Source: Metellina segmentata (taxonomy: Eukaryota > Arthropoda > Arachnida > Araneae > Tetragnathidae). From it: a stretch of DNA of 64,000 bases. The stretch spans positions 57,073,573 to 57,137,572 of the forward strand of contig OX375873.1 of NCBI GenBank assembly GCA_947359465.1, in the 5' to 3' direction. The position numbers and the translations under genes are program-made. This document shows, in pieces, positions 13,861 through 24,401 of this stretch. Every line of letters starts with the position of its first letter. The first letter of the stretch is position 1. The notes under the pieces were generated by a model. The model was not told the origin of the DNA. It searched no databases and saw only the letters and a program-made list of their open reading frames with translations.

Positions 13861-16800
13861 ATAAGCATTCAATGGTAACAATTGTATACAAAATTTTATT
13901 CATATTTCATTAATTCTGCGATAAATTTTTTAACTATTTCAAGAACTATATTTTAGTACCAACTAGGAAGGTAGTTTAATTTAAGTCACACCGAAGCAAC
14001 ATAACGGGCTATTTTTATGACGAAAAAGATCCACTCTGTAGTATCACAAATACAGTGAGTCACAAAATAATTCGTTCTCACCTTACCTTCTTTTTTATTT
14101 AAATGTATATTATAAGGAAGTAACTTTAATGAGGATTGAATGGATGGATGATGAGGATGAAATTTTATCTGGATGTAATAAACGATTTAAAATTTTACCA
14201 CATAAAAACTAACTTTTATTTTAGCCTCCCATTAAAACATTTGAATAATTATCGAATTAAAAGTTTTGCTAAGAGCTTTTAAAATTTAACATAACCCTTA
14301 GAATCAGACACACAAAAGTATCCAGTCACTTCCCATGAAAAGAAAAATGTTTAACAAAAGCATAATGATCAATGCATGTAAGGAATATTTGCTTTTTGTG
14401 CCGCCATGGGACGTATTATAAGATTGAATTTGACGGTTGAACGTATCGAACTGATGGACACGGATTGGTTCCAGTTTAACCAAATATAAAAAAAGAATGA
14501 TATTTAGAATTAAAACAATCTAAGGTGTAAGAAAAAGTGCAAAATTATTTTAGACATTGATTTTTACATTTTTGTATAGCATTTGTACTTTTTACTGAAG
14601 GTGTTCGAATGCATTTGCGTGTCTGATTTCATGGGTTATGTTACATTTTAAATATTTTTATCAAAACTTATAATAATTCTTCGATTATTTTGACGCAAGG
14701 CTGAAATAGAAACAGAGCTATTATGTGGTAAAATTTTAAATCGCAACTTTGACATCCTTATAAAATTCCTGAAAAAATGTGAAAAGAAGAATACTTTTAT
14801 GATCCATTGTATATCATAACTAACCTGACCACAAGTATACACGTATAAGATACAAATTCATAAATACATATGTACACGTGTCAACTAAGGCAAGTGAAAT
14901 CGTGGCATACAATATCAATTCAAGAGTAGTGGTTCAATCGTTATGTTAGTTCCGGAAACAAATGTAGTTTTCATTCGATCCTATAGCAACCAGTATTCGA
15001 TAACGTTAGAGAATATTTCCGAATTTATGATGATTTTCTATCTGATAACAAGATAAAAATAACAGTTGCCAGTAGAAATATATTTGTAAAACTGCTTCTT
15101 CTCTTGGTAGAATAAAGGGGATATGCATCAGGTAGTATTTCTCCGCTAACAAGAGGCAGGACGAAATTGAAACCTGGGATTCCATAAAAGAAAAGGGGAA
15201 ATAAATAAAATTTTATTTCTTTCGTCTGGAAAGTTCTGAATTTTTCAAGCCTCCATTGTGTGTAAATCAAAACTTGTCGCCCCGTTGAGGTTTCATAAAA
15301 AAATTTAGTTGCATATGTGTACATATATGTTTCTTAATTTTTCTAAGAGATTATTAATTTCCACTTTAGTAAAACTGTAGGAGGAAAATAATTTTCTTCA
15401 CAAATGAAAGTTTTTTCACCTTTGTGAGCTGGATAAATTTGAGTTATATTTTCAACCAACTAATTACTTTCGTCTACAACTATTAATATTTTTTTTTGTT
15501 TTAGAGTTTGCGGTTTAAAGGACTTTTCAAGTGTTTTTGTTTAGTATAACACTAGGTAATGTAAGTTTTGACGTCTGCTATATTGATACTTCTACGCGTC
15601 GTGTTTATAAGTTAAAATTAACAAATGTGAAATTGTTAAAATGAAGAACAAAGAGGCAACAATTTCCTCCGTTCTTCGCTTCCGATGATTCTTTTTGACT
15701 ACAAAAAATGTCCTGTGAAGTAAATATCCCATTTTATCATAACTTGTCTGTACAAAACATAAATAATAACTGAATTTGCTCAAGACTACTGTGTGTAGTC
15801 AATTAGTGTACAGAGTTGATACTTTAGCCTTAGAATGCTGATATATTAAAATTGCTATATTTTACCTTACTGTACCTTTTGCAAGACAAAATTTTCTCCT
15901 TCCATTTTAACTATGAATCTGTAAAATCGCTAAAACTGCAAGAATTGCTACTTTTATATCCAAAGGTTTCTCATGCCCGTCTGATTGGACTAAATTGTTT
16001 GATATGTGGTTATGGTAATATGGAGTAAGAAAGGTTTTGCACTACTAAGTCGAATTACATGAGTGTAGTTAATAGTCCAACATTTTTAAGTCGATTAAAA
16101 AGATAATGGAGATAAATTTATAACTTGTGTGGATCAATGTTTTTTCTTTCACTCAGTTCAATAGAATTTTCTTCTAAAGTGAACATAAGATGCTGTAATA
16201 AACCTCTATAAAGTATTTAGTATCTTAAAATTGTAAATTAAAATTGTATTTAAAAAAAAAAATTCTCACTTGTTCAAATTGCAGAAATAAAGTTTTACTT
16301 TTAAATGTTTTAAATTCAAAATTGTAATGAGTATTAAACTTCAAAAAATAGAAAAGTCATTTTTTATTATTATGTTTGTGCAGGGGATATTGACATTTTA
16401 AACCATAGGTGTTGAACATAATTTTAATCCAAAGTTTACACTACCCAAGTATTTACATCTGTTTTAGAAAATAGAGGATAATTCCTTTTTCACACAAACA
16501 TGCAAATATCATAAATGTTTTTTTGTGCAAACAAATCTCAGACTGTAGATTACAAATTTTACTTCTTTTTGCCTCAATGCTATGATACATATCTGGATTT
16601 CCTTAAAATGAAGTTGATCCCATTTTCACTATGTTTTACATTTAATCTAATTGGTAATGATCAATTAACTATCATATATCGATATGGAATTCATTTTTGG
16701 GAAATTATAATGATTAAGTAGTGAAATCGTAATAAAAAACAAGTCAGGTGACATCACCCCCAAAATACCTAGATGAATCAAATTTCAACAAAAAAACACT

Positions 16801-17178
16801 ATTACCACAGTACCACTAAACTAACACTACATTTTGATTGATAGAAAAAGCATCTCGTAACTTGGGTTACAAGATCATATTCAAACGATCAAAGTGATTA
16901 AAATAATGTAAAATAGAACTAACTTCGCTATTGATTGAACGTCACTCAAACGGTTTGCTTCGTAATAAGATTTGATACTTTGTGATCATAGAATGTTTTA
17001 GTTTTTAGTTACAATCCACATTTTGAATTACTACTGCCCTTCTGCAAAGTTTTATCCAGTTGTGTAATCTTTCCAAGGTACACGTCTTGGCTACTTGATC
17101 ATAAAGGAAGCAGTTTTACTTAATAAAATCCCTGGATAGCGTTGTTCACACTCCTCGACCGGAAAATAATATTATGGT

Positions 17179-17418
17179 TTGGGATTCAGCTCACATAGCG
17201 TGCAGACGTATGTGGAACATGATTCCCATAAGTTGTACGCTTCGGTTAATTTCCAGCGGAATCCTAAACTGTGCGGGTCACTTGAATCGGACATGTTTCC
17301 AAATATAGGCTGTCGAAAGAATCATAATACCGTGAAGAATGTATTTATGGATTCTAATCTCTTAACACTCTTGGCGAAATATGATCCAGTGGTTTCTCGT
17401 TATATATTCAATACCTAA
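17179..17418 (+). pseudogene. Possible fragment of a hAT/ZMYM-type transposase
   Basis: A 79-codon open frame ends with SNLLTLLAKYDPVVSRYI. This resembles the GNFLELL-x-LLAKYDPVL-x-HL segment that I recall in hAT-like transposases and in the host proteins derived from them (ZMYM/TTF-type). Only this short stretch is reminiscent. The upstream part of the frame shows nothing diagnostic, and I see no continuation in either direction. It sits about 330 bp before the hAT-type element at 17753 but outside its target duplication, so any link is inference. It could be a chance match. Confidence 0.3.
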
Positions 17419-17744
17419 TCTAATTGGGGAATATGTCCCCTATTATATTAAGTATTAAATCCGTACCAAATATTTCAAGGTGTAACTTAATTTAAGGGTA
17501 TCCAACAGACACTTTAAGATACTGTGTAAAGATTTTAATAGGAGTTTTCCTCAGCCATCATGTACTCCTTTGAGACTAGTGGTTAAGATGAAGCGTTCAT
17601 GTATTGAGGCACAATGTGGAGACTCAATGAGCACGGATTACGAAACGAGGAACCAAGAGTGAGATATTCGATATATGGTATAGGGAAAGAATATGCGAAA
17701 CTGCAAAGAGAGTTCGCGAAAGGTGCACAATCACAATATTTCGG

Positions 17745-17752
17745 GTTCACGG
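17745..17752 (+). repeat. Left 8-bp target-site duplication of hAT-type element 1
   Basis: GTTCACGG here is repeated exactly at 18781-18788, directly outside the two ends of the element. An 8-bp duplication is the hallmark length for hAT-superfamily insertion. Confidence 0.8.
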
Positions 17753-18780
17753 AAGGGATGCGACATCGATGTTAATGTTTTCAAAACATCGATGTTGTAT
17801 AAAAAATATCGATGTATTATAAACATCATGTATATACGATGTTTTATAAACAACCGATGTATTGACCATCGATGAATTGGAGCCGATGTTTTTTTTCCAT
17901 CGATGTTTATACTTGTCAATGTTTTTAAGTTGTCGATGCTTTATTTTTAAATGAAAAAAATACCATTATAAAAATTAAAAGGATAACCACGTAGCATAAT
18001 TTTCATAATCATTAAATTGAACACACTTTTAGACCAAAGTGGCCAAGGGTGAAGGGTCTGAAAAGTAGGGATGCGACATCGATGTAGATGTTTTATTAAA
18101 ACATTGATGTATTTACCATCGCCTTATTGGAGTCGATTTTTTTAACATCGATGTTTTAACATTGTCAATGTTTTATTTTTTAAATAAAAAAAGCACCATA
18201 GTAAAAATTAAGAACAAAAACAGTGCACTTAAGTATTTGTCAGTGGTGGCAACATCTGTCCTATCAGAAAGAGTGTTTTTTTCCTAACTGGTGGGATAGT
18301 TAGTGAAATAAGAAGTATAATGGTTGAATAATTTTAAGATGTATAATTTTTATTTACAGTAAATAAAAATTAAGTTTGTTGCGTTCCCCCCTATAAGTTG
18401 ATAAATAATTAATAATAACTAACAATACTTATTGTTATGTACCTACCTATGTCAAATTATAGTAAATATTATTATCTTCTATGCTATTCAATTTGAAAAT
18501 AAAATATTTGTTTTGTGTTCTTATTAATTTATTTAACTTAGTTTTGAAAGTTAAAAAAAGTCTTAGTTATAAATTAATAAACACAGCAAATGACAAATAA
18601 AATATCCCTTCCCCGGCGAACATTAATGTTTGGGTTGCTAAACCAGTTTTAAGAAATAAGGAAAAAACAGTTTAAATGCACTGATTTTTAAAAAACATCG
18701 ATGTTTTCGGGGCGATGTATTATCAACATCGATGTGTTAGTTTTGAACATCGATGTTTTGCTATCGATGTCACATCCCTA
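17753..18780 (+). mobile_element. Non-autonomous hAT-type element 1 (ATCGATGT repeat element)
   Basis: This 1,028-bp element is bounded by inverted ends: AAGGGATGCGACATCGATG on the left and, read inward from the right, TAGGGATGTGACATCGAT. It is flanked by the exact 8-bp duplication GTTCACGG. Ends of the form (T/A)AGGG plus an 8-bp duplication fit the hAT superfamily. The interior is dense in the palindromic motif CATCGATG near both ends and AT-rich in the middle. A second copy of the left end (TAGGGATGCGACATCGATG) lies inside the element from 18066, so that end module is duplicated. No transposase is encoded, so it would depend on an enzyme supplied elsewhere. The same element occurs inverted at 46472-47465. 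Confidence 0.85.
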
Positions 18781-18788
18781 GTTCACGG
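18781..18788 (+). repeat. Right 8-bp target-site duplication of hAT-type element 1
   Basis: Exact GTTCACGG, matching 17745-17752. Confidence 0.8.
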
Positions 18789-19139
18789 GTTTCTAAGAGA
18801 AGAATACCGTGGGACTGAAATGATTTAAAAGTCTGAGCTTAATATTTCGATAGAGAAATGAATCGTGAATACAAATAGAATTATTTCAATTAGTGTTTCG
18901 GGATTTCGTCATATATATTTATATTTTATTGAATGAAACAAATACAGCTCCTCCCCATATTCGTCAGTACCAACTATATCGGGAACCAAAAACACGGTGG
19001 TCATGCAAAATGTGAAACTATTATGTTGAGTGTAACGTTAATCTGTTTTCTAAGTGTAGAAAGTTATGAATATTTCTATTATATATTTGTGAAAAAGCTT
19101 TACATATGTGTCCAATTCGGAGGATAGCGCGTTCGAAAC

Positions 19140-19390
19140 TCGATCAAGCCAAGTACCATTGTGTACGTGGGGGCTGGTGCACATTTAATCTATCAAGGCC
19201 TCAAATGTCTTCACGTTGGCGTGGCTGTGGAAGTTTGAAGCCAGCTCACAGGTTTCTTTTTCGTCATTTGGTCGTGGTTCAAAATTATTAAACGTTATCG
19301 CAACTTAGGAATTGAACCTAGACCTTTGCCAATAACCCGCTGTGTTGCTCTAATGTGACAAAAATTCAACCTACATAAATTAATTGGTAA
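19140..19390 (-). repeat. Interspersed repeat family R, copy 1
   Basis: Read on the minus strand it has AGAGCAACACAGCGGGTTATTG, then GGTTCAATTCCTAAG, then TAATTTTGAACCACG, then TGAGCTGGCTTC and CCAACGTGAAGACATTTGA. The same ordered blocks occur at 19395, 20285, 31090 and 61385. The family starts with a GGTAGGTA-like stretch where preserved. No coding potential is shared among the copies. The GGTTCAATTCC block resembles an RNA polymerase III B box, so a SINE is possible but unproven. Confidence 0.6.
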
Positions 19391-19394
19391 TTTT

Positions 19395-19572
19395 TTAATT
19401 AACGTCGTACTACAGCAACACAACGGGCTATTGACGACTTTCCGGAATCAATCACTTAAGAGAAAGATCCAAGGACAACACCTCGTAATTTTGAACCACG
19501 GTCAGATTACAAAGCAACACTTGAGCTGGCACTCCACTCTCCAAACTTCCACACCAACCCAACGTGACAACC
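19395..19572 (+). repeat. Interspersed repeat family R, copy 2, inverted against copy 1
   Basis: Plus-strand copy with CAACACAACGGGCTATTGACG, AAGATCCAAGGACAACACC, TAATTTTGAACCACGGTCAG, TTGAGCTGGCACTCCACTC and CCAACGTGACA. Together with copy 1 it forms a large inverted repeat around 19390. The open frame 19431-19775 runs across it but no other copy keeps that frame in a convincing way, so I do not call it a gene. Confidence 0.6.
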
Positions 19573-19970
19573 TATATAAAGAAAGGAGATATTTTTACAG
19601 CTTCGGAGGCTTAAATATTGAGTACTTGGAAAGCATATTGCAAGTTATTAGATACCCTTTAGCTATCATTGTGCATCCAAAATGTAAATGGGAGAACTCT
19701 TGGCTCACAATACCCTTCAACTTCAAATTCTTAACGAGGAAGTCAAACTTTTTGGAAACACATCTAGAAAAATAAGGTAATGAAATTCCTGCATTACAAA
19801 CAAAATTCATGCTTTTCTACACACATTTTGAAGGCATTAAAATTTTAAAATACAGAGATTGTTTAAGTCTATATGCGCTTCACCCCTCATATTCCTCTTT
19901 CTCTCTTTTAACAAAAAATTTAAACTCTTTTATTTATAAGCGTAATTGAGATTAAGAAGGAAGTTTTAGT

Positions 19971-20348
19971 TTTTCGAAGCCAAGCTTAAATATTTCTTTT
20001 AGTAAAATTGAAATAACAATAGACCCATATTCAATTTTATAACTTTTAAAATATATATTTTTTAATTTTTATTTTAAACTACTAGATAGCTAAAGAATAT
20101 AGGGTAGGTAGTTGAATTACGTCTCGTGGGGAAGAACCACTGCGGGCTATTGACACAGGTTTTCGAAGTCAAGCTTAAATATTTCTTTTAGTAAAATTGA
20201 AATAACAATCGACCCATATTCAATTTTATAACTTTTAAAATATTTTTTTTAAATTTTAATTTTAAACTACTAGATAGCTAAAGAATATAAGATAGGTAGT
20301 TGAATTACGTCTCGTAGGGGAGGACCACTGCGGGCTATTGACACGGGT
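19971..20348 (+). repeat. Tandem duplication of a 189-bp segment
   Basis: TTTTCGAAG at 19971 recurs at 20160, and almost every base between them is repeated. This includes CAAGCTTAAATATTTC, the long CCCATATTCAATTTTATAAC block, CTACTAGATAGCTAAAGAAT, and a GGTAGGTAGTTGAATTACGTC...GGGCTATTGACAC segment, which is the beginning of repeat family R. The copies differ at only a few positions, so the event is recent compared with most repeats here. Confidence 0.8.
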
Positions 20349-20430
20349 TCGGGATCAATCCCTAAGGCTAAGAGGCGTGGACACCCTGTCATTTTGAATC
20401 ACTGACAGATCAGGACTAAAACCTAGGAAT
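20285..20430 (+). repeat. Interspersed repeat family R, copy 3 (5' part)
   Basis: Contains ATAGGTAGTTGAATTACGTC, GACCACTGCGGGCTATTG, CGGGATCAATCCCTAAGG and GTGGACACCCTGTCATTTT, in the same order as the other copies. The 3' half (GAGCTGGCACCC and later) is missing or too diverged to recognise. Confidence 0.5.
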
Positions 20431-21002
20431 ATGCTCGTCTAAAGTAATACCAGTTATCTGAACAGCTAGGTATAAAGCTATCCTAGCTAGAGCAATCCAC
20501 ACCACACCCTAAGAAGTGATGTTAACAAATAAGATGAATATCACTGAAATAGTCAAACAATCTACTTAACTATTATGCATTTCCATCAATAGAGTTTTTT
20601 TAGTTTCCTAACAAATGTGTAAAAGTTTATGCTTAATGCATCATGCATACATGGAACTTATATGAATATAGGGGTTAGCGTCAAAAGTGAAATAAACATA
20701 TACTTTAAGAGATAAAAGCTCTTTTAGATAGTGAAAGACTTTTCAACAATAGTTGAAAAAGTCACATTTTGTAAAAAAAAAAAAAAACCTCTATGAACAA
20801 TAGAAGGGCTTCCATGTTTCTTTCAAGCAATAGATGTGATTATTTTGTTATGTTGAAGTAATGTGCTCAATTTAAATCCAAAAACCCACAAGAAAGAACG
20901 TTTTAAGAAAGTAAAATTTGCATCATACTTATATTTTGTGATGAATTGATATCGTAGGAAGGTTAACATCGTACTAAAATAAGTAATACTCTTAAATAAT
21001 CG

Positions 21003-21215
21003 GGGGCATCACGGCTCAGTTGGTATGCCCACCGCGTTAGCAACTTTAGAGTTGTAGGCGGTACATGGTCAATTCCTGCCAGGCCCATTCCTCCCTGGTC
21101 GTATTTCTTCCTTCTGTGTCACTAAAACTTTTATTGTGTGTATCTATTACTTGATACCGTATGTCTTATGTCTGGAGTTGGATGACCTTGTATGGCCCTT
21201 GCAGAATAAAACACC
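21003..21215 (+). repeat. tRNA-derived SINE, copy 1
   Basis: The head reads GGGGGCATCACGGCTCAGTT and continues through GGTATGCCCACCGCGTTAGC to GGTCAATTCCTGCC. The first part contains an A-box-like CGGCTCAGTTGGTA. GGTCAATTCC sits where a B box belongs, about 45 bp downstream. This spacing is typical of RNA polymerase III promoters in tRNA-derived SINEs. The body with CTTCTGTGTCACTAAAAC and TGTATCTATTACTTGATACC is shared with copies at 30110, 34852, 51645 and 53670. The tail ends in GCAATAAAA or GCAGAATAAAAC-like sequence. It lies about 200 bp upstream of the final MCFD2-like exon, within the intron. Confidence 0.7.
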
Positions 21216-21416
21216 CCAAAGCCAACAGCTCTTAACTTATAAAGATTATTAGAATAGAAGCTTGATGATGTTAGAGAGGATGTACCTACCATAATTCTGA
21301 AAGTACAAGTCCCTAGCATTGTAGAAGTAAACCATAAAAAGACATAATAAAGGCAAAAATGTTTGTTTTATCATTTCAGTTGTTCAAATAAATGTACACA
21401 TTCCTTTTATTTCCAG

Positions 21417-21556
21417 ATCAGGTGGACGACATTTTTCGCGACCACGACAGCAACAACGACGGTTTCCTCGACTACATAGAATTCATGTCGGTCCAACGCG
21501 ACTACCCAAATATAAGCAAGGATAAAAAGAACAGCGGTGAAAAAGCGACGACCTGA
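21417..21556 (+). CDS. MCFD2: Terminal coding exon of MCFD2-like EF-hand protein
   Basis: Last coding exon of the gene that includes 1871-1998. An acceptor (tttatttccag) ends at 21416. AT plus the leftover A of the previous exon gives Asn, then QVDDIFRDHDSNNDGFLDYI follows with EFMSV after it. The loop D-S-N-N-D-G-F-L-D-Y-I-E is a canonical EF-hand with Asp1, Asn3, Asp5, Gly6, Asp9 and Glu12, and is nearly the DKNNDGYIDYAE loop of MCFD2. The protein ends in a Lys/Ser-rich tail (residues KDKKNSGEKATT) that is longer than the C-terminus I recall for the human protein, with a TGA stop at 21554-21556. The GC content of this exon is clearly higher than the surrounding DNA. An ER-retrieval signal is not evident at the end. 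Confidence 0.87.
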
Positions 21557-21700
21557 GAATTATGAACTGCTTCCACGAAATGCCTCTCGTATTCTCTAGC
21601 AATTTGTCGCAAAAATGGAATGCCATGAACGTTTTTTTTCTCATCTCATATGACCTCAACAACTGGAGATTGCGAATGACACAGTGGTTATGTCTTTCAA

Positions 21701-21706
21701 AATAAA
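21701..21706 (+). promoter_or_regulatory. Poly(A) signal AATAAA of the MCFD2-like gene
   Basis: AATAAA lies 145 bp after the stop codon and is followed by T-rich sequence (ATCTTCTATTTCATTTTTTAG). This suggests a short 3' UTR of about 160-180 nt. It is inferred from position; no transcript evidence is available. Confidence 0.6.
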
Positions 21707-21953
21707 GGATCTTCTATTTCATTTTTTAGTACGATTCATTCCTTTGAGTTTATTTATTAAGGTTTCATCAAAAGGTTTTTATTTCATCTGTGGTAAAATT
21801 GTGCGTAACTATTTCCATCTTTCTTGTTGTAACACAGCAAAACGCTACCCTTTGCTTGTGGTAAAATAAGACATGATTTGAAGTAACGGTTTTGTGTTTC
21901 AATTTGCCATATCAAGTGAAGTACTTTTCAGGGTACAGTTTCAGACCATTATA

Positions 21954-22441
21954 CAGGATGTTTCTACAGTAATGATTCATTTCTATGAAGAAGCATTTCA
22001 ATACCTCGTGTTACAAATGAGTGAAACAAATGAAAACAACAATTAATATAATGCCATATGACCATATTGCATATAAAAAAAAACAAATCCTAACGTTCAA
22101 AGGTATAACGGAAATGACATGCATGACATCAGATATAATCTTAGTCACTGTGGCTTTGATTCCTTTCTTAAGTTGATTGATCCTGTTTATGGGAAATTTG
22201 TACCTCAACTTAAGAAAACACCACACGAAGAAATTCTAGAGATGTGAGGTCAAGTAACCGTTAGAAATGATTTTCGTAACTTTCCAGTACACTCTTCTAT
22301 CACCTCTTCGTAGATTAAGCCTCTCAGATGCTCCTCAACAACTAATATTATTTTTTCAGTGATCAGCCGGATTATTAAATGATAGAAAAAAAATCAATCG
22401 ACCTTTTCACTAAAATTTATATTTAATTTAGAAACACCTTG
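21954..22441 (-). mobile_element. Internally deleted mariner-like element
   Basis: The ends are inverted: CAGGATGTTTCTACAG on the left and, read inward from the right, CAAGGTGTTTCTAAAT. Both are bordered by TA (21952-21953 and 22442-22443), the target site of the Tc1/mariner superfamily. The interior keeps the remains of the 3' end of a transposase on the minus strand (see 22055-22251). At 488 bp it is far shorter than an autonomous element (about 1.2-1.3 kb), so it is an internal deletion derivative. It starts about 400 bp after the MCFD2-like stop codon. Confidence 0.65.
22055..22251 (-). pseudogene. C-terminal remnant of a mariner-like transposase
   Basis: Read on the minus strand the frame gives DLTSLEF, then after a one-base shift WCFLKLRYKFPINRINQLKK followed by a stretch ending PLNVRICFF. 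This follows the pattern DLTPLDFFLWGxLKxxVY-x-P...LK..I......V.......R...C that I know from the end of mariner-like DDE transposases. It spans the last catalytic Asp region but lacks the rest of the catalytic domain, and it is frameshifted. It lies inside the TA-flanked element 21954-22441, which supports the call. Confidence 0.6.
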
Positions 22442-22443
22442 TA

Positions 22444-24393
22444 TTACCTACCGCCATGTAAGTCAAAATGGTGGCATATTGTCGACTTAGTGCTTGTTAC
22501 ATGATGCATATTTATTTAATTCATGCCACACATTGGTCCAATATAAGTCGTATGAACCTAAATAGTCTGATGCTCTCATGCCTACTAATATTATTTTATA
22601 CAGAAGCGGAATACGCTCGAATTTTCTTGTCGCATGTCCCTTGAATGTGTAACACGAATAATATTTCCATGACTGAAGACAATAATGTGATCACTCAATC
22701 AAATGATGGTTGAGTTCCAACTGCTTTTGTCCCTTATGGAGTAGTGGAGTTGTAAACTGAATTACACATTTTTGAAAATATTTGACAAAAATGTGGTATA
22801 GTAGGTGCTTATGTTACTTGAAATTCACTTGCAAAGGCTTAGCAAAAAATACCTAGTAGTTTTTATAGACTAATTGTTTTGTATAATTACTGTCCCTTAT
22901 TAAAAAGAAATTAAACGATATACTCTGCTTAGTGTTCGAAATAGAAAATTGCATATCTGTACATAAATATGCAATAGCTTTTATTTAAATTCACGCAAAT
23001 CCTTAAAACAATCCCGGTGAAGAATGAATCTATAGAAAAATGAGAAAGTCGCCAGTTTTGAGTTTATCATCTGTAATCTTGTTAACATATAAAAATACTC
23101 ACACCTCAGCTAATAATAATCATCCGAATAGAAAAAGCATTTTTTGTTGCACACAAAATAGATTGTAGAATTAATTTCACCATATGCCGAACACATATTA
23201 TTTGTTTTTCGCATTATTAAACGGCCACATGGTCTTTTAAGGCAATCTTAGGCAGTTAAGTTTAATATTTCAATGTTCCTTAAGATTGCTCATAATAAAT
23301 GTTATGTAAATGCTTTTTAAAATCTTAATAATTTTAAGAAAAACTTACCAATGTTATTTGCTGTAAAATGTCAGATATTTTTAAAAGACTCAAGTTTAAA
23401 ATGCTAAAGAATACATAAATACGTAATTTATGAGTTCATTATATTTTATAAACGCACTTATAAATGTTATGTGATAGAGCAGATAAATTTATGCTCTCAA
23501 ACTGATTACATTATTCAAAAACATGACTTATAAGAGCATAGGTAAACCTTTGTACTTTCCGCTTAATTAAAAGAATCATGATTCAATTAATAAACAACCC
23601 TTGCATACACAATCTCAAAAGCTGCTAACGTAAAATATGCCTCGCTTCAAAAGCAATTTTAATAGAACCTACTATCAAATTATCATGCTATTTGAAATCC
23701 GGGATAAGAATAGAATATGTTATTGGATTACAAGCAAAACTCTACACGCTATTTTCCTCGGTCAGCTTAAAATCTTCATTGTGGTTCTAATAAGTAGCTG
23801 ATTTAATTATCCGACACAGGCAACTGAAACTTGCAGGCGAAGTGCAGGGTGTAATTTACTTGCTACCAAAGAAAGCACTTTCCTTAATGAATTATCTAAT
23901 TAAATCACGAACTGTACGTCATCTCTTCGTAAATGTTGAAGCAGTTTGGGGAAGAATCAACGTTGTGCAGTTCTTCCATTTTCCTTCCTTGAGTCTAGAG
24001 ATATTAGACGAAGAATATTTTCGTGTAGGATTTAACAGCGTGGGAGTTTCGAAGAATGAAATGGCAATAAATTACACGCGGCATGACGGACTGCTATACC
24101 GCGAGATAATATCATATTTTACCGGTGCAGTTAAAATAATTTTTAATTTTATAATGTGATTTATCGTGTGGAATCTTTATTTTCATTAATATTAATGAAA
24201 GTTATGTTTACAAGAGCGGTACTACTGTACTTTGTATAAAAAGACAAAATAAACACGTGAAGTATGTGTGGAACAAAAATAAGCTTATTCTACCAGAAAA
24301 AGCTTGGGGAATGAAATACGAGATAATCTTGTAATAATTTTGAAAACCCAAACTTTTATTTGGGGAGTTAATGGAAATGCGTTTAAAACTAAC
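22444..24393. other. Intergenic sequence with no recognised feature
   Basis: AT-rich DNA between the mariner-like remnant and the large transposon at 24402. The plus-strand open frame at 23842-24159 (105 codons) has no motif or signal I recognise and a composition like its surroundings. I treat it as chance. Confidence 0.4.
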
Positions 24394-24401
24394 ATACACA
24401 G
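24394..24401 (+). repeat. Left 8-bp target-site duplication of the 3.6 kb transposon
   Basis: ATACACAG directly before the left inverted end is repeated exactly at 28001-28008 directly after the right end. Confidence 0.88.

Larger units (their letters stand above)
1999..21416 (+). other. 19.4 kb intron of the MCFD2-like gene
   Basis: The intron is inferred from the donor gtaagc at 1999 and the acceptor atttccag ending at 21416. The flanking exons agree in phase: the leftover A plus AT gives Asn. No coding exon of this gene is evident inside it. It is packed with repeats: three diverged copies of a ~2 kb element between 3.6 and 13.9 kb, a ~345-bp local duplication at 7.8-8.5 kb, a hAT-type element at 17.7-18.8 kb, an inverted pair of interspersed repeats at 19.1-19.6 kb, a tandem duplication at 20.0-20.35 kb and a SINE at 21.0 kb. 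Stretches 1999-3600, 5480-7830, 10760-12180 and 13860-17170 show nothing else I can identify. Confidence 0.75.

Noticed and set aside
19431..19775. 114-codon plus-strand frame
   Set aside because: It overlaps interspersed repeat family R. Other copies of the repeat do not keep a comparable frame.
23842..24159. 105-codon plus-strand frame
   Set aside because: No motif, no splice or promoter evidence, and a composition like the surrounding non-coding DNA.
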